In this document: piece after piece, positions 1-6,679 of the stretch
Layout of the letters: each line of letters begins with the position of its first letter
Position numbering within the stretch: position 1 is the stretch's first letter
NCBI GenBank assembly: GCA_002414205.1
Contig: DHYQ01000026.1
Coordinates: 1-13,683, forward strand
Source: Gallionellaceae bacterium UBA5126
Lineage (GTDB): Bacteria > Pseudomonadota > Gammaproteobacteria > Burkholderiales > Gallionellaceae
DNA: 13,683 nt
Direction: 5' to 3'
The notes under the pieces: generated by a model
Told to the model about the DNA's origin: nothing
What the model saw: the letters and a program-made list of their open reading frames with translations, nothing else
The model's database searches: none
Made by a program: the position numbers and the translations under genes

Positions 1-236
1 ACCAGTTGCGCCACCGTCGGCTCTGCCACGTCGTCGTAATCAGGATGCACGCCCACCGAGGCGTACAACTGCGGATACTGCGCCACCAGTTGCAGCATGT
101 TGGGAAAATCGGCCAAATTGACCGACACGCACAAGGCTTTTTCCACCTCGTTGCGCGCCATGTCGGCCAGAAATTGGTCGAGATTACCGGCCAGCGCCGG
201 GAAATCCAGATGACAGTGGGAATCAATAAAGGGCAT
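1..236 (-). CDS. tatD: TatD-family metal-dependent hydrolase/DNase (N-terminal part, cut by left edge)
   Basis: This is an open frame without a stop that runs off the left edge, so only the first 78 codons are visible. It starts MPFIDSHCHLDFPAL, giving the HxH metal-binding pair (His7, His9) typical of the TatD branch of the amidohydrolase superfamily. It continues to SVGVHPDY around residues 60-67, the conserved GxHP segment with His64. TatD proteins are cytoplasmic divalent-metal-dependent hydrolases with reported 3'-5' exonuclease/DNase activity; their cellular role is still loosely defined. The ATG at 236-234 lies 2 bp beyond the holB stop, and a modest AAAGG ribosome site lies inside the end of holB, suggesting translational coupling. 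The C-terminal metal ligands are outside the window. Family assignment is firm; the exact member (TatD, YcfH or YjjV type) is less certain, though YcfH is the usual neighbour of holB. Confidence 0.9.
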   Translation of the reverse strand, partial: MPFIDSHCHLDFPALAGNLDQFLADMARNEVEKALCVSVNLADFPNMLQLVAQYPQLYASVGVHPDYDDVAEPTVAQL

Positions 237-238
237 GC

Positions 239-1255
239 TTAACCTTTGCCGGAGCGAAACAGTTGCGCGTATTGCAGCAACAGGGATTGAAAAAACAGTT
301 TGGCGTTCAGGGTGTGACGCGCCTCGCGCTTGGCCGTGAGCAGTTGCTTTTGCCAGTGCAGCAAATCGAAGGGATTCAGCGCCGCCGCCAGTTTTTGCAG
401 CGCCAGCAAATCGGCGATGTGATAGCGCACGCTGCCGGTGTGTTGCGCCTGCACCAGGTCGTGGCACCACTGCTGCAACCAATGCACCACTTGCACTTGC
501 TCGGTTTTCAGCAGCACGTCGGTCAAGGCAAACACATCCAACTGGCGCGGCTGGCGCAAGGCCGCCAACAGCTTGTCATGCAACTCGTGCGCGGCAGCGG
601 CTTCCCGCGCCAGCAACGGCGCGAAACCACTGCCCGCCAGCGCCGCTTCGGCATGGGCCACGCCTTGCTGCTGCAACCAACGCGCCGCCAATCCCGCCTC
701 CGGCAACGCCAGCGGAAAGGACAAGCAACGGCTGAGGATGGTCGGCAACAACTGCTGGTATTGGTGGCTAACCAGAATAAACAGCAAATCGGCGGGCGGC
801 TCTTCCAGCATTTTCAGCAAGGCATTGGCGGCATTGGGGTTCATGCTTTCGGCTGGCTGAATCAGCACCACGCGCTGCCCGCCCTGATGCGCCGACAAGC
901 TGCAAAACTGCGCCAGTTCACGGATTTGCTCCACCTTGATTTGCTTGCTGGCTTTTTTCTTGCGCTTACCGTCATCGCCGTCGGCGCTGTCCTCGCCCTC
1001 GGTCTCGCTTTCCGGCTGCAACAAGCGAAAATCCGGGTGCGTGCCTTGGGCAAACCAGCGGCAAGATGGGCAGTGCCCACAGGCAAAGCCGTCAGCCTGC
1101 GGCGCACGGCACAACAAGCTACGGGCAAATTCCGTCGCCAGCAGCAACTTGCCAATGCCCGCGCTACCGCGCAACAGCAAACCCTGCGGCGGGCGCTGGC
1201 GCAAGGCTTGCAGCCGTTGCCAATCGTGGTTTTGCCAAGGGTAAAGGGTGCTCAC
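239..1255 (-). CDS. holB: DNA polymerase III subunit delta prime
   Basis: Clamp-loader subunit (338 aa) of the DNA polymerase III holoenzyme, working with delta and tau/gamma to load the beta clamp. An AAA+ fold is visible: a P-loop-like GSAGIGK (30-36), a four-cysteine zinc module (Cys49, 59, 62, 65), NAANALLKMLEEPP (141-154), and the SRC motif (175-177) that supplies an arginine finger in the clamp loader. Residues about 81-104 form a strongly charged low-complexity linker, acidic then lysine-rich, leading into KQIKVEQIREL. Similar linkers occur in betaproteobacterial homologues as far as I recall. The start is GTG at 1255, one base after the tmk TGA, with an AAGGA ribosome site. The ATG that overlaps the tmk stop is in another frame and is closed at once by TGA. 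Length fits the family (E. coli HolB is 334 aa). Confidence 0.96.
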   Translation of the reverse strand: MSTLYPWQNHDWQRLQALRQRPPQGLLLRGSAGIGKLLLATEFARSLLCRAPQADGFACGHCPSCRWFAQGTHPDFRLLQPESETEGEDSADGDDGKRKKKASKQIKVEQIRELAQFCSLSAHQGGQRVVLIQPAESMNPNAANALLKMLEEPPADLLFILVSHQYQQLLPTILSRCLSFPLALPEAGLAARWLQQQGVAHAEAALAGSGFAPLLAREAAAAHELHDKLLAALRQPRQLDVFALTDVLLKTEQVQVVHWLQQWCHDLVQAQHTGSVRYHIADLLALQKLAAALNPFDLLHWQKQLLTAKREARHTLNAKLFFQSLLLQYAQLFRSGKG

Positions 1256-1256
1256 A

Positions 1257-1868
1257 TCAATCCTTCAACAATTGCGCCAGCACGGCCTGGCATTGTTCCG
1301 CCACCGCGTCCAACGGACGGTTGGCGTCGATGCAGACATAACGCTGCGGTTGCTCGGCCATACGGCGGTGATAACCGGCCCGCACCCGTTCAAAAAAGTC
1401 GCCCTGCTCTTGTTCAAATTTATCCAAATTACCATCACGGTTCAACCGCTCCCGCGCCACTTCAATCGGCAAATCAAAAAACACCGTCAAATCCGGCTGC
1501 AAATCGCCCAGCACCCAGTGCTCCAGTTGCTGCAACTTGCCCCAATCCAACCCGCGCCCGCCGCCCTGATAGGCAAAACTGGCATCGGCAAAACGATCCG
1601 ACACCACCCACTTCCCCGCCGCCAGCGCCGGACGGATGACTTGGGCAATATGCTCCTGCCGCGCCGCGAACATCAGCAGCGCCTCGGTATGACTGTCCAT
1701 GGCCTGATGCAGCAGGATTTCGCGCAAGGATTCCCCCAGCGCCGTCCCGCCCGGCTCACGGGTCAGCACCACCTCCGCCCCCCTGGCGCGCAAGCCCGCC
1801 ACAAAGTTGCTCAAATGCGTGCTCTTGCCCGCGCCATCCACGCCTTCAAAGGTAATGAATTTGCCCAT
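1257..1868 (-). CDS. tmk: Thymidylate kinase (dTMP kinase)
   Basis: Cytoplasmic kinase (203 aa) converting dTMP to dTDP with ATP, an essential step of dTTP supply for replication. Visible motifs are the P-loop GVDGAGKST (9-17), TREPGGT (36-42), the DRF nucleotide-monophosphate site (91-93, in [19 protein letters not shown]) and the glycine-rich LID approach YQGGGRG (100-106). Length is normal for the bacterial enzyme. The ATG lies 8 bp after the mltG stop. The ribosome site (TAGGAAA) overlaps that stop codon, so translation of tmk is probably coupled to mltG. Its TGA is followed after one base by the holB GTG. The mltG-tmk-holB order is widely conserved in Proteobacteria, which supports the call. 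Confidence 0.98.
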   Translation of the reverse strand: MGKFITFEGVDGAGKSTHLSNFVAGLRARGAEVVLTREPGGTALGESLREILLHQAMDSHTEALLMFAARQEHIAQVIRPALAAGKWVVSDRFADASFAYQGGGRGLDWGKLQQLEHWVLGDLQPDLTVFFDLPIEVARERLNRDGNLDKFEQEQGDFFERVRAGYHRRMAEQPQRYVCIDANRPLDAVAEQCQAVLAQLLKD

Positions 1869-1876
1869 GCTGTTTC

Positions 1877-2863
1877 CTATTTCTGATAGCGGTTCACCGC
1901 TCGGTTATGCTCGGTCAGATTGCTGGAAAAGTGCGAGCTGCCGTCGCCACGGGCGACGAAATATACGGCGTTGGTTTTGGCCGGGTGCAGGGCGGCGTGT
2001 AGCGAGGCGGCACCGGGCAGGGCAATCGGCGTGGGGGTCAGGCCATTGCGGGTGTAGGTGTTGTAGGGGGTGTCGGTTTGCAAATCAACCTTGCGCAAAT
2101 TGCCGTCAAAGCGCTCGCCCAGGCCGTAAATCACGCTGGGGTCGGTTTGCAAGCGCATGCCTTGACGCAGGCGGTTGACGAACACCCCGGCAATCATTTC
2201 GCGGTCACGCGCCACGCCGGTTTCCTTTTCCACCAGCGAAGCCAGAATCAGCGCCTCGTAAGGCGATTGCAACGGCAAGTCCGGGTCGCGCTCCTGCCAG
2301 GCCACTTGCAGACGTTTTTGCATGGTTTGCCAAGCTTTTTTCAGCACCTGCCAATCGCTATTGCCTGCTTCAAACTGGTAGGTATCGGGGAAAAACCAGC
2401 CCTCGGCGCTCTCCGCTGTCGGCTCGAATTTGTGCAAAATTTGTGCATCGCTCAGGGCGGCGGTGTCGTGGCGCAAATCGGGATGGGCATTCAGCGCGGC
2501 ACGGAATTGGCGGAACGTCCAGCCTTCGATAATGGTGATCTGGCGCAGGGTGGTGGAGCCTTGCACCAGTATGGCCACCAGCTGCCGGGGCGACACGGGC
2601 TTGTCCAGGGTGTATTGGCCGGATTTGATATGCCCGGCATGTCCCATCACGCGAGTCAGCAGCATGAACAGTGGTTTGTTGCCAATGACGCCCGCATCCT
2701 GCATTTGCTGCGCGGCGCTGTCCAGACTGCTGCGCGACTGGATGCTGAAAGTGTAAGGGGTACTGGGCAGTTTCAGCGGGGCATAGGCGTAGTAGGCAAA
2801 GCTGCCCAGCAGCAGTACGCCAAGCAGCAACAAGCCGCCCAGCCAAGTCACGAAACGCTGCAT
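1877..2863 (-). CDS. mltG: Endolytic murein transglycosylase MltG (YceG-like)
   Basis: Inner-membrane enzyme (328 aa) that cleaves nascent glycan strands and is thought to end peptidoglycan chain elongation. Residues about 7-27 form one N-terminal membrane anchor ([19 protein letters not shown]); the rest is periplasmic. The YceG core is clear: [10 protein letters not shown] (111-120), EGWFFPDTY (154-162), [10 protein letters not shown] (208-216, the segment carrying the catalytic glutamate), [21 protein letters not shown] (228-247), and [18 protein letters not shown] (267-284). A longer frame opens upstream to 3022, but those extra 53 residues are the out-of-frame shadow of pabC. The ATG at 2863 has an excellent AGGAGG site seven bases upstream and is directly followed by the membrane anchor. 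The gene overlaps the end of pabC by 16 bp. Confidence 0.96.
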   Translation of the reverse strand: MQRFVTWLGGLLLLGVLLLGSFAYYAYAPLKLPSTPYTFSIQSRSSLDSAAQQMQDAGVIGNKPLFMLLTRVMGHAGHIKSGQYTLDKPVSPRQLVAILVQGSTTLRQITIIEGWTFRQFRAALNAHPDLRHDTAALSDAQILHKFEPTAESAEGWFFPDTYQFEAGNSDWQVLKKAWQTMQKRLQVAWQERDPDLPLQSPYEALILASLVEKETGVARDREMIAGVFVNRLRQGMRLQTDPSVIYGLGERFDGNLRKVDLQTDTPYNTYTRNGLTPTPIALPGAASLHAALHPAKTNAVYFVARGDGSSHFSSNLTEHNRAVNRYQK

Positions 2864-3651
2864 GTTGTGTCCTCCTGTTGCAAAAATTCGCGCACGCGCT
2901 GCGCCACGGGGAAGGTGTGCCATGCTTGCCCGGCCAAGCGGCGAATCGGCCATAGCGGCATCAAACTGTTCACCACAAAAATTTCGTCCGCCGCCAGCAG
3001 AGTCGGCACATCCACCGCACACACCGTGACCGGAAAGGCCGCCAGCATACGCGCCCGCTGCACCCCGGCCACGCCGCAGCGCGACAAATCCGGCGTGTGC
3101 AACTGGCCATTCTTAACCCAGAATAAATTGCTGCGTGTGCCTTCAATCACATTGCCGTGCGCATCTCGCAGCAAACCTTCCGGGCAATCGCCCAATTCGG
3201 CAGCGGCCAGCACATTTTCCAGGCGGTTGAGATGTTTGATGCCTGCCAGACGCGACTGCTCGGCCAGGCGCAAGTCGCAAAAACAGGCGGTGATGCCGTC
3301 CTGCACATAGGTTGTGGGATAGCTTGGCAAAGCGGTCACATCCCAAAAATAACTGGTATGCGATTGCGGCAATGGCACGTAGCCGCGCTGGCCTTCGCCA
3401 CGAGTGACGACCAGTTTGTACACGCCGGAGGGATGCTGCACCAGCAATTGCTGCAATTCCGCCTGCAAAATGTCACGCGGCGGACATTGAATACCCAGCG
3501 CCGCGCAATCCTGCTGCAATTGATGCAAATGCCATAACCAATGCGCCACCCTGCCCTGCCGAGCGGGAAAAGTGCGAAACACCCCGTCGCCATACAACAG
3601 GCCACGGTCACGAATGGAGATGAATTGGGCGGGCGAGCCATTTACCAGCAT
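2848..3651 (-). CDS. pabC: Aminodeoxychorismate lyase (class IV aminotransferase fold)
   Basis: PLP-dependent lyase (267 aa) that releases pyruvate from 4-amino-4-deoxychorismate to give p-aminobenzoate, a folate precursor. Visible family features are the N-terminal SIRDRGLLYGDGVFRTF (12-28), the PLP-lysine segment GIKHLNRLENVLA (137-149, Lys139 the probable Schiff-base lysine), and the later GNVIEGTRSNLFWV block that is typical of fold-type IV aminotransferases. Length matches E. coli PabC (269 aa). Position between fabF and mltG is the classic proteobacterial context and favours PabC over the related D-amino-acid or branched-chain aminotransferases. The ATG at 3651 has only a weak ribosome site (GAG some nine bases upstream). 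It lies 23 nt beyond the U-tract of a strong terminator, so expression probably depends on readthrough or an internal fabF promoter. Confidence 0.95.
   Translation of the reverse strand: MLVNGSPAQFISIRDRGLLYGDGVFRTFPARQGRVAHWLWHLHQLQQDCAALGIQCPPRDILQAELQQLLVQHPSGVYKLVVTRGEGQRGYVPLPQSHTSYFWDVTALPSYPTTYVQDGITACFCDLRLAEQSRLAGIKHLNRLENVLAAAELGDCPEGLLRDAHGNVIEGTRSNLFWVKNGQLHTPDLSRCGVAGVQRARMLAAFPVTVCAVDVPTLLAADEIFVVNSLMPLWPIRRLAGQAWHTFPVAQRVREFLQQEDTTCSVS
2871..2876 (-). promoter_or_regulatory. Ribosome binding site deciding the mltG start
   Basis: On the minus strand this reads AGGAGG, a full match to the anti-Shine-Dalgarno core, seven bases before the ATG at 2863. It lies inside the last codons of pabC. 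It fixes the mltG start at 2863 rather than at the far upstream ATG of the same open frame (3022). Confidence 0.85.
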
Positions 3652-3674
3652 GGTCAGGACTCAAGACGTGCCAC

Positions 3675-3704
3675 AAGAAAAAGGCAGTGTGTCGCCACAC
3701 TGCC
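3675..3704 (-). terminator. Intrinsic terminator between fabF and pabC
   Basis: On the minus strand, eight bases after the fabF stop, a perfect 9-bp stem GGCAGTGTG / CACACTGCC (3704-3696 with 3691-3683) closes a GCGA tetraloop of the stable GNRA type. It is followed at once by TTTTTCTT (3682-3675). This is a textbook Rho-independent terminator. It should end or strongly reduce the acpP-fabF transcript before pabC. Confidence 0.92.
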
Positions 3705-3712
3705 CACAGACA

Positions 3713-4945
3713 TTAAACCCGGCGGAACAGCAAGGTGCCGTTGGTGCCGCCGAAGCCAAAGTTGTTGTTGAGCGCAGCGTCGATTTTGACATCGCGGGCC
3801 ACGTTGGCGCAGTAGTCCAGATCGCATTCTGGATCCTGCTCGAAGATGTTGATGGTGGGCGGCGAAATTTGATGATGCACCGCCAGTACCGAGAAGATCG
3901 ATTCAATGCCACCCGCGCCGCCGAGCAAGTGCCCGGTCATGGACTTGGTGGAATTGACAACCATCTTGTAGGCGTGCTCGCCAAACGCCAGCTTGAGCGC
4001 ATCGCTTTCGTTCTTGTCACCCAGTGGGGTGGAAGTACCGTGGGCGTTGACGTATTGCACCTGATCGGGGTTCAAACCGGCGTTGCGCAAGGCATTCATC
4101 ATGCTGCGCTTGGGGCCGTCGGTATTGGGCGCGGTGATGTGATACGCATCCGCACTCATGCCGTAGCCTGCCAATTCGGCGTAAATTTTCGCGCCACGCG
4201 CCTTGGCGTGTTCGTATTCTTCCAGCACCAGCACGCCAGCGCCTTCGCCAATCACGAAACCATCGCGGTCTTTGTCCCAAGGACGGCAAGCCGTCGCGGG
4301 GTCATCGTTACGGGTGCTCAAGGCACGCGCCGCCGCAAAACCGCCCACAGCCAGCGGGCCAATGGTGGCTTCCGCGCCACCGGCAATCATCACATCCGCG
4401 TCACCGTATTCGATGATGCGGGCGGATTCGCCGATGCAGTGCGTCCCGGTGGTACAGGCCGACACCATGGCCAGATTCGGGCCTTGCAGACCAAACATGA
4501 CCGACAGGTTGCCGGAAATCATGTTGATAATCGTGCCAGGAATGAAGAAGGGCGAAATTTTGCGCGGGCCGGATTTGAGGTAATCGTTGTGCGTATCCTC
4601 AATCATCGGCAAGCCGCCAATGCCGGAGCCGATGTTTACCCCGATGCGCGGGGCGTTTTCTTCGGTAACGGTCAGACCGCTATCCTTGAAAGCCTCAATC
4701 CCCGCTGCCAGACCGAAATGGATAAATCTATCCATACGGCGCGCATCCTTGGCCGGAATGAACTGGGTAACGTCAAAATCCTTGACCTCCCCCGCCACCC
4801 GACTGGCAAAAGCGCTGGCATCAAAATGGGAAATCAGGCCAATGCCGGATTTACCCGCCACGATATTCTGCCAGGCAGCAGGAATACCCACCCCTACCGG
4901 GGAAACAATCCCCAGCCCGGTGATAACAACTCTACGTTTAGACAT
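3713..4945 (-). CDS. fabF: Beta-ketoacyl-ACP synthase II
   Basis: Condensing enzyme (410 aa) of type II fatty-acid synthesis; it joins malonyl-ACP to acyl-ACP to elongate the chain and in Proteobacteria makes cis-vaccenate precursors. The thiolase-fold active site is complete: Cys164 in [10 protein letters not shown], His302 in [11 protein letters not shown], Lys334 and His339 in [16 protein letters not shown], and the C-terminal gate [10 protein letters not shown] (393-402). The N-terminus [15 protein letters not shown] is typical. Length equals the usual 410-415 aa. The ATG at 4945 has an AGG ribosome site seven bases upstream. The gene follows acpP by 38 bp in the same direction, as in most Proteobacteria, and the two are likely one transcript ending at the hairpin just after the stop. 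Confidence 0.98.
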   Translation of the reverse strand: MSKRRVVITGLGIVSPVGVGIPAAWQNIVAGKSGIGLISHFDASAFASRVAGEVKDFDVTQFIPAKDARRMDRFIHFGLAAGIEAFKDSGLTVTEENAPRIGVNIGSGIGGLPMIEDTHNDYLKSGPRKISPFFIPGTIINMISGNLSVMFGLQGPNLAMVSACTTGTHCIGESARIIEYGDADVMIAGGAEATIGPLAVGGFAAARALSTRNDDPATACRPWDKDRDGFVIGEGAGVLVLEEYEHAKARGAKIYAELAGYGMSADAYHITAPNTDGPKRSMMNALRNAGLNPDQVQYVNAHGTSTPLGDKNESDALKLAFGEHAYKMVVNSTKSMTGHLLGGAGGIESIFSVLAVHHQISPPTINIFEQDPECDLDYCANVARDVKIDAALNNNFGFGGTNGTLLFRRV

Positions 4946-4983
4946 CCGACGACCTAAAGAATGTGGGAAAAAGCCGGTGCGGA

Positions 4984-5214
4984 TTATTGATGCGCGACGA
5001 CGTAGTCGATCGCTTGTTGCACGGTGGTGATTTTTTCAGCGTCTTCGTCAGGAATTTCGCAACCGAATTCTTCTTCCAGTGCCATCACCAGTTCCACGGT
5101 GTCCAAAGAATCGGCACCCAGATCATTAACGAAGGAAGATTCAGGCTTGACGTTAGCCTCATCCACGCCCAGTTGTTCTGCGACGATTTTTGCAACACGT
5201 TGTTCAATAGACAT
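4984..5214 (-). CDS. acpP: Acyl carrier protein
   Basis: Small acidic carrier (76 aa) that holds growing fatty-acyl chains on a 4'-phosphopantetheine arm. The attachment serine is Ser36 in the hallmark [20 protein letters not shown] (31-50), followed by [13 protein letters not shown]. Length and sequence match bacterial AcpP closely. The ribosome site TAGGAG lies 6 bp before the ATG, and a good promoter lies upstream in the 109-bp gap, so this gene appears to start its own transcription unit with fabF. The usual upstream partners fabD and fabG are absent here; an outer-membrane porin pseudogene lies upstream instead. Confidence 0.98.
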   Translation of the reverse strand: MSIEQRVAKIVAEQLGVDEANVKPESSFVNDLGADSLDTVELVMALEEEFGCEIPDEDAEKITTVQQAIDYVVAHQ

Positions 5215-5257
5215 CTTTATCTCCTACCCTGTGTAAAAAGTTCAAAAAAGCGCGCGC

Positions 5258-5285
5258 ATTGTATCAAACTTACCCAAAATTCCAA
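5258..5285 (-). promoter_or_regulatory. Probable sigma-70 promoter of acpP-fabF
   Basis: On the minus strand TTGGAA (5285-5280, 4/6 to the -35 consensus) is followed after 16 bases by TACAAT (5263-5258, 5/6 to the -10 consensus). The TG one base before the -10 makes it an extended -10 element. Predicted transcription start is near 5251, giving a leader of about 36 nt with the TAGGAG ribosome site at its end. This is the best promoter-like sequence I found in the window. Confidence 0.65.
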
Positions 5286-5297
5286 ACTACATCTCGC

Positions 5298-5325
5298 AGT
5301 GCGGCGCGTTGCCTCTCACCACACT
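5298..5325 (-). other. Weak hairpin overlapping the porin-2 stop codon
   Basis: On the minus strand AGTGTGG (5325-5319) can pair with CCGCACT (5304-5298) in a 7-bp stem including one T-G wobble, around a 14-nt loop. No T-run follows, so it is not a canonical intrinsic terminator. It may stabilise the 3' end of the porin transcript or slow polymerase before the acpP promoter, or it may be chance. Confidence 0.3.
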
Positions 5326-6640
5326 AATACTCAACATGAATCCGCGCCCCAATGACTTGATAGGGGCCACGATCCGCGTTGTAAGCTGGATTGCGGATAT
5401 GCTGATAATCCAGCGCCAGCGCCACATGCCCATTAAGCGCCCAACTATAGTAGGTCTCAAAAATGGTTTCACGCTGGTAATTCAATCTACCGTCCCCAAT
5501 AAAGAACGATAAAGCACCCATTTGTAAATAACTTCGTCTATTTTTCGACAAGCCATTGCTTGCCAAAGAAATCCCCCAGACATCCTGCGCACGCCCCCAC
5601 GCCGCCCCCTGTATGCTCAATCCTCCCGCCAAAGAGTTGTCCACTTCACCAAATGCCAGTGTTTCACTCCGCCCATCCGCCCAGAAAACCCGTAAAAAAC
5701 CGCCCGTGTGATGCCCTAACGCCTGCTCAACATCCAGCCCCACGCCATATTTTACTTTTTCACTGATACAAACCCGGCGTATGTCCGGCAGGGTATTCGT
5801 CTGCAAACCGAAACGTATGGCATCCTGAAAACTGGCCAGAATTGCTCAATTACGCATGAACATCAGCCGCGTCTTACCTTCCAGGCCTCGCCATTGATGG
5901 GCATGCTCGATTTCCAGTTGATCTCCGTAATGTTTAAAAAATGCAAAATCCAGCGGCAGGTTGTTGGGCTCTTTCGGGGGAGTCATACGGGCAACGCGGA
6001 ATACCCAATCGTCGCGATACCACTCCACCGCCATCCCCCAGCCGAAACCACGTGCATCGGCTGCGTAATCATAAGCAGCATAGGTCATGTTGGCCCAATT
6101 CATGAATTGGGTATGCGGGTCATGCGCGTAGCGATTGCTATCAAAAATGTCCAGCGTGGAAAAGTTGCCGACAGTCAGCACCGTGCGCTGACGCGCCACT
6201 ATGCCGACCAGTTGATTGGCCGCAGAATCGACATTTTCTTCTTCCCCACCTTCGTTCCAGGTTTGACGCAGGAACAGTCGTTGGCGATACAGTTTGGGGT
6301 TGGTGCTGGCACCGCGCGTCAGCTCGCCATTGGTAAAACTGCCCATACCGGTCAAACCGGAAAACGGGATACCCTGCGCAGTTTCAATGTTGAGATAGCC
6401 TTCCCCTCCCGGCCAAAGCCGCACGCCCAAATAGGCACTCGCTGTCAGGGTATAACTTTTTTCTGCGCCAGCCTGCACACTATTGCGACTGGCATAAGGC
6501 GAAGCCGCGAGCGCTGACTTTTTTTGATAGCTATAGGTGGTCTGGAATTTCGCATTCCATTCTTCTGGCGCTGCCTCCTCGATCGCACACGCCACACCCG
6601 GCAGACAACCGAGCAACATCCATATTTTATTCGTGTTCAT
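5324..6640 (-). pseudogene. OprB-type porin, second tandem copy, interrupted by an in-frame TGA
   Basis: Open frame of 438 codons with a single TGA at codon 265 (5848-5846). It starts MNTNKIWMLLGCLPGVACA, a Sec signal peptide probably cut after VACA, and ends RIHVEY, an aromatic-terminated beta-strand typical of outer-membrane barrels. It aligns along its whole length with the 435-aa neighbour: FLRQTW.EGG, MNW.N.TYAAYDYA.DA.G, KYGVG.D.EQ, DGRSET, TIFETYY.W and RGP are shared. OprB-family porins are outer-membrane channels, often for sugars. At the TGA the neighbour reads RNR and this copy RN-stop, so CGA to TGA explains the break. Without suppression the product would be a 264-residue truncated barrel, probably non-functional. 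Nothing else is broken: no frameshift and no second stop. The ATG follows porin 1 by 39 bp with a weak ribosome site. A sequencing error or programmed readthrough remains possible. Confidence 0.85.
5846..5848 (-). other. In-frame TGA at codon 265 of porin copy 2
   Basis: The plus strand reads tca at 5846-5848, so the minus strand reads TGA in the context CGT AAT TGA GCA ATT. The frame before and after is the same: the downstream part resumes with AILASFQDAI, which matches GAFGQFLDAV of the intact paralogue. The intact copy has Arg at this point, inside an RNR segment conserved in the family. Confidence 0.9.
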
Positions 6641-6679
6641 GCGGTTCTTTTGCCAATAGGAGTGAGGAGACTAGAGCAC

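Noticed and set aside
263..1639. Long plus-strand open frame of 458 codons opposite holB and tmk
   Set aside because: It is antisense to two clearly identified conserved genes, is rich in Arg, Gln and Pro with no recognisable domain, and is expected as a shadow in GC-rich coding DNA.
2864..3022. N-terminal extension of MltG from an ATG at 3022
   Set aside because: The extra 53 residues overlap pabC in another frame and precede the natural membrane anchor; the AGGAGG site points to ATG 2863.
2078..3310. Long plus-strand open frame of 410 codons opposite mltG and pabC
   Set aside because: Antisense shadow: no family motifs, no ribosome site supporting it, and both genes on the other strand are well supported.
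3572..4957. Long plus-strand open frame of 461 codons opposite fabF
   Set aside because: Runs almost exactly antisense to fabF and through its terminator; the composition is that of a shadow frame.
5324..5806. Separate gene of about 160 codons starting with TTG at 5806
   Set aside because: It is the C-terminal half of the interrupted porin in the same frame; the TTG is an internal Leu codon and no signal peptide is present.
5800..5848. Selenocysteine recoding at the TGA
   Set aside because: The paralogue has Arg, not Cys, at this site, and only a poor 4-bp stem is seen downstream rather than a convincing bacterial SECIS.
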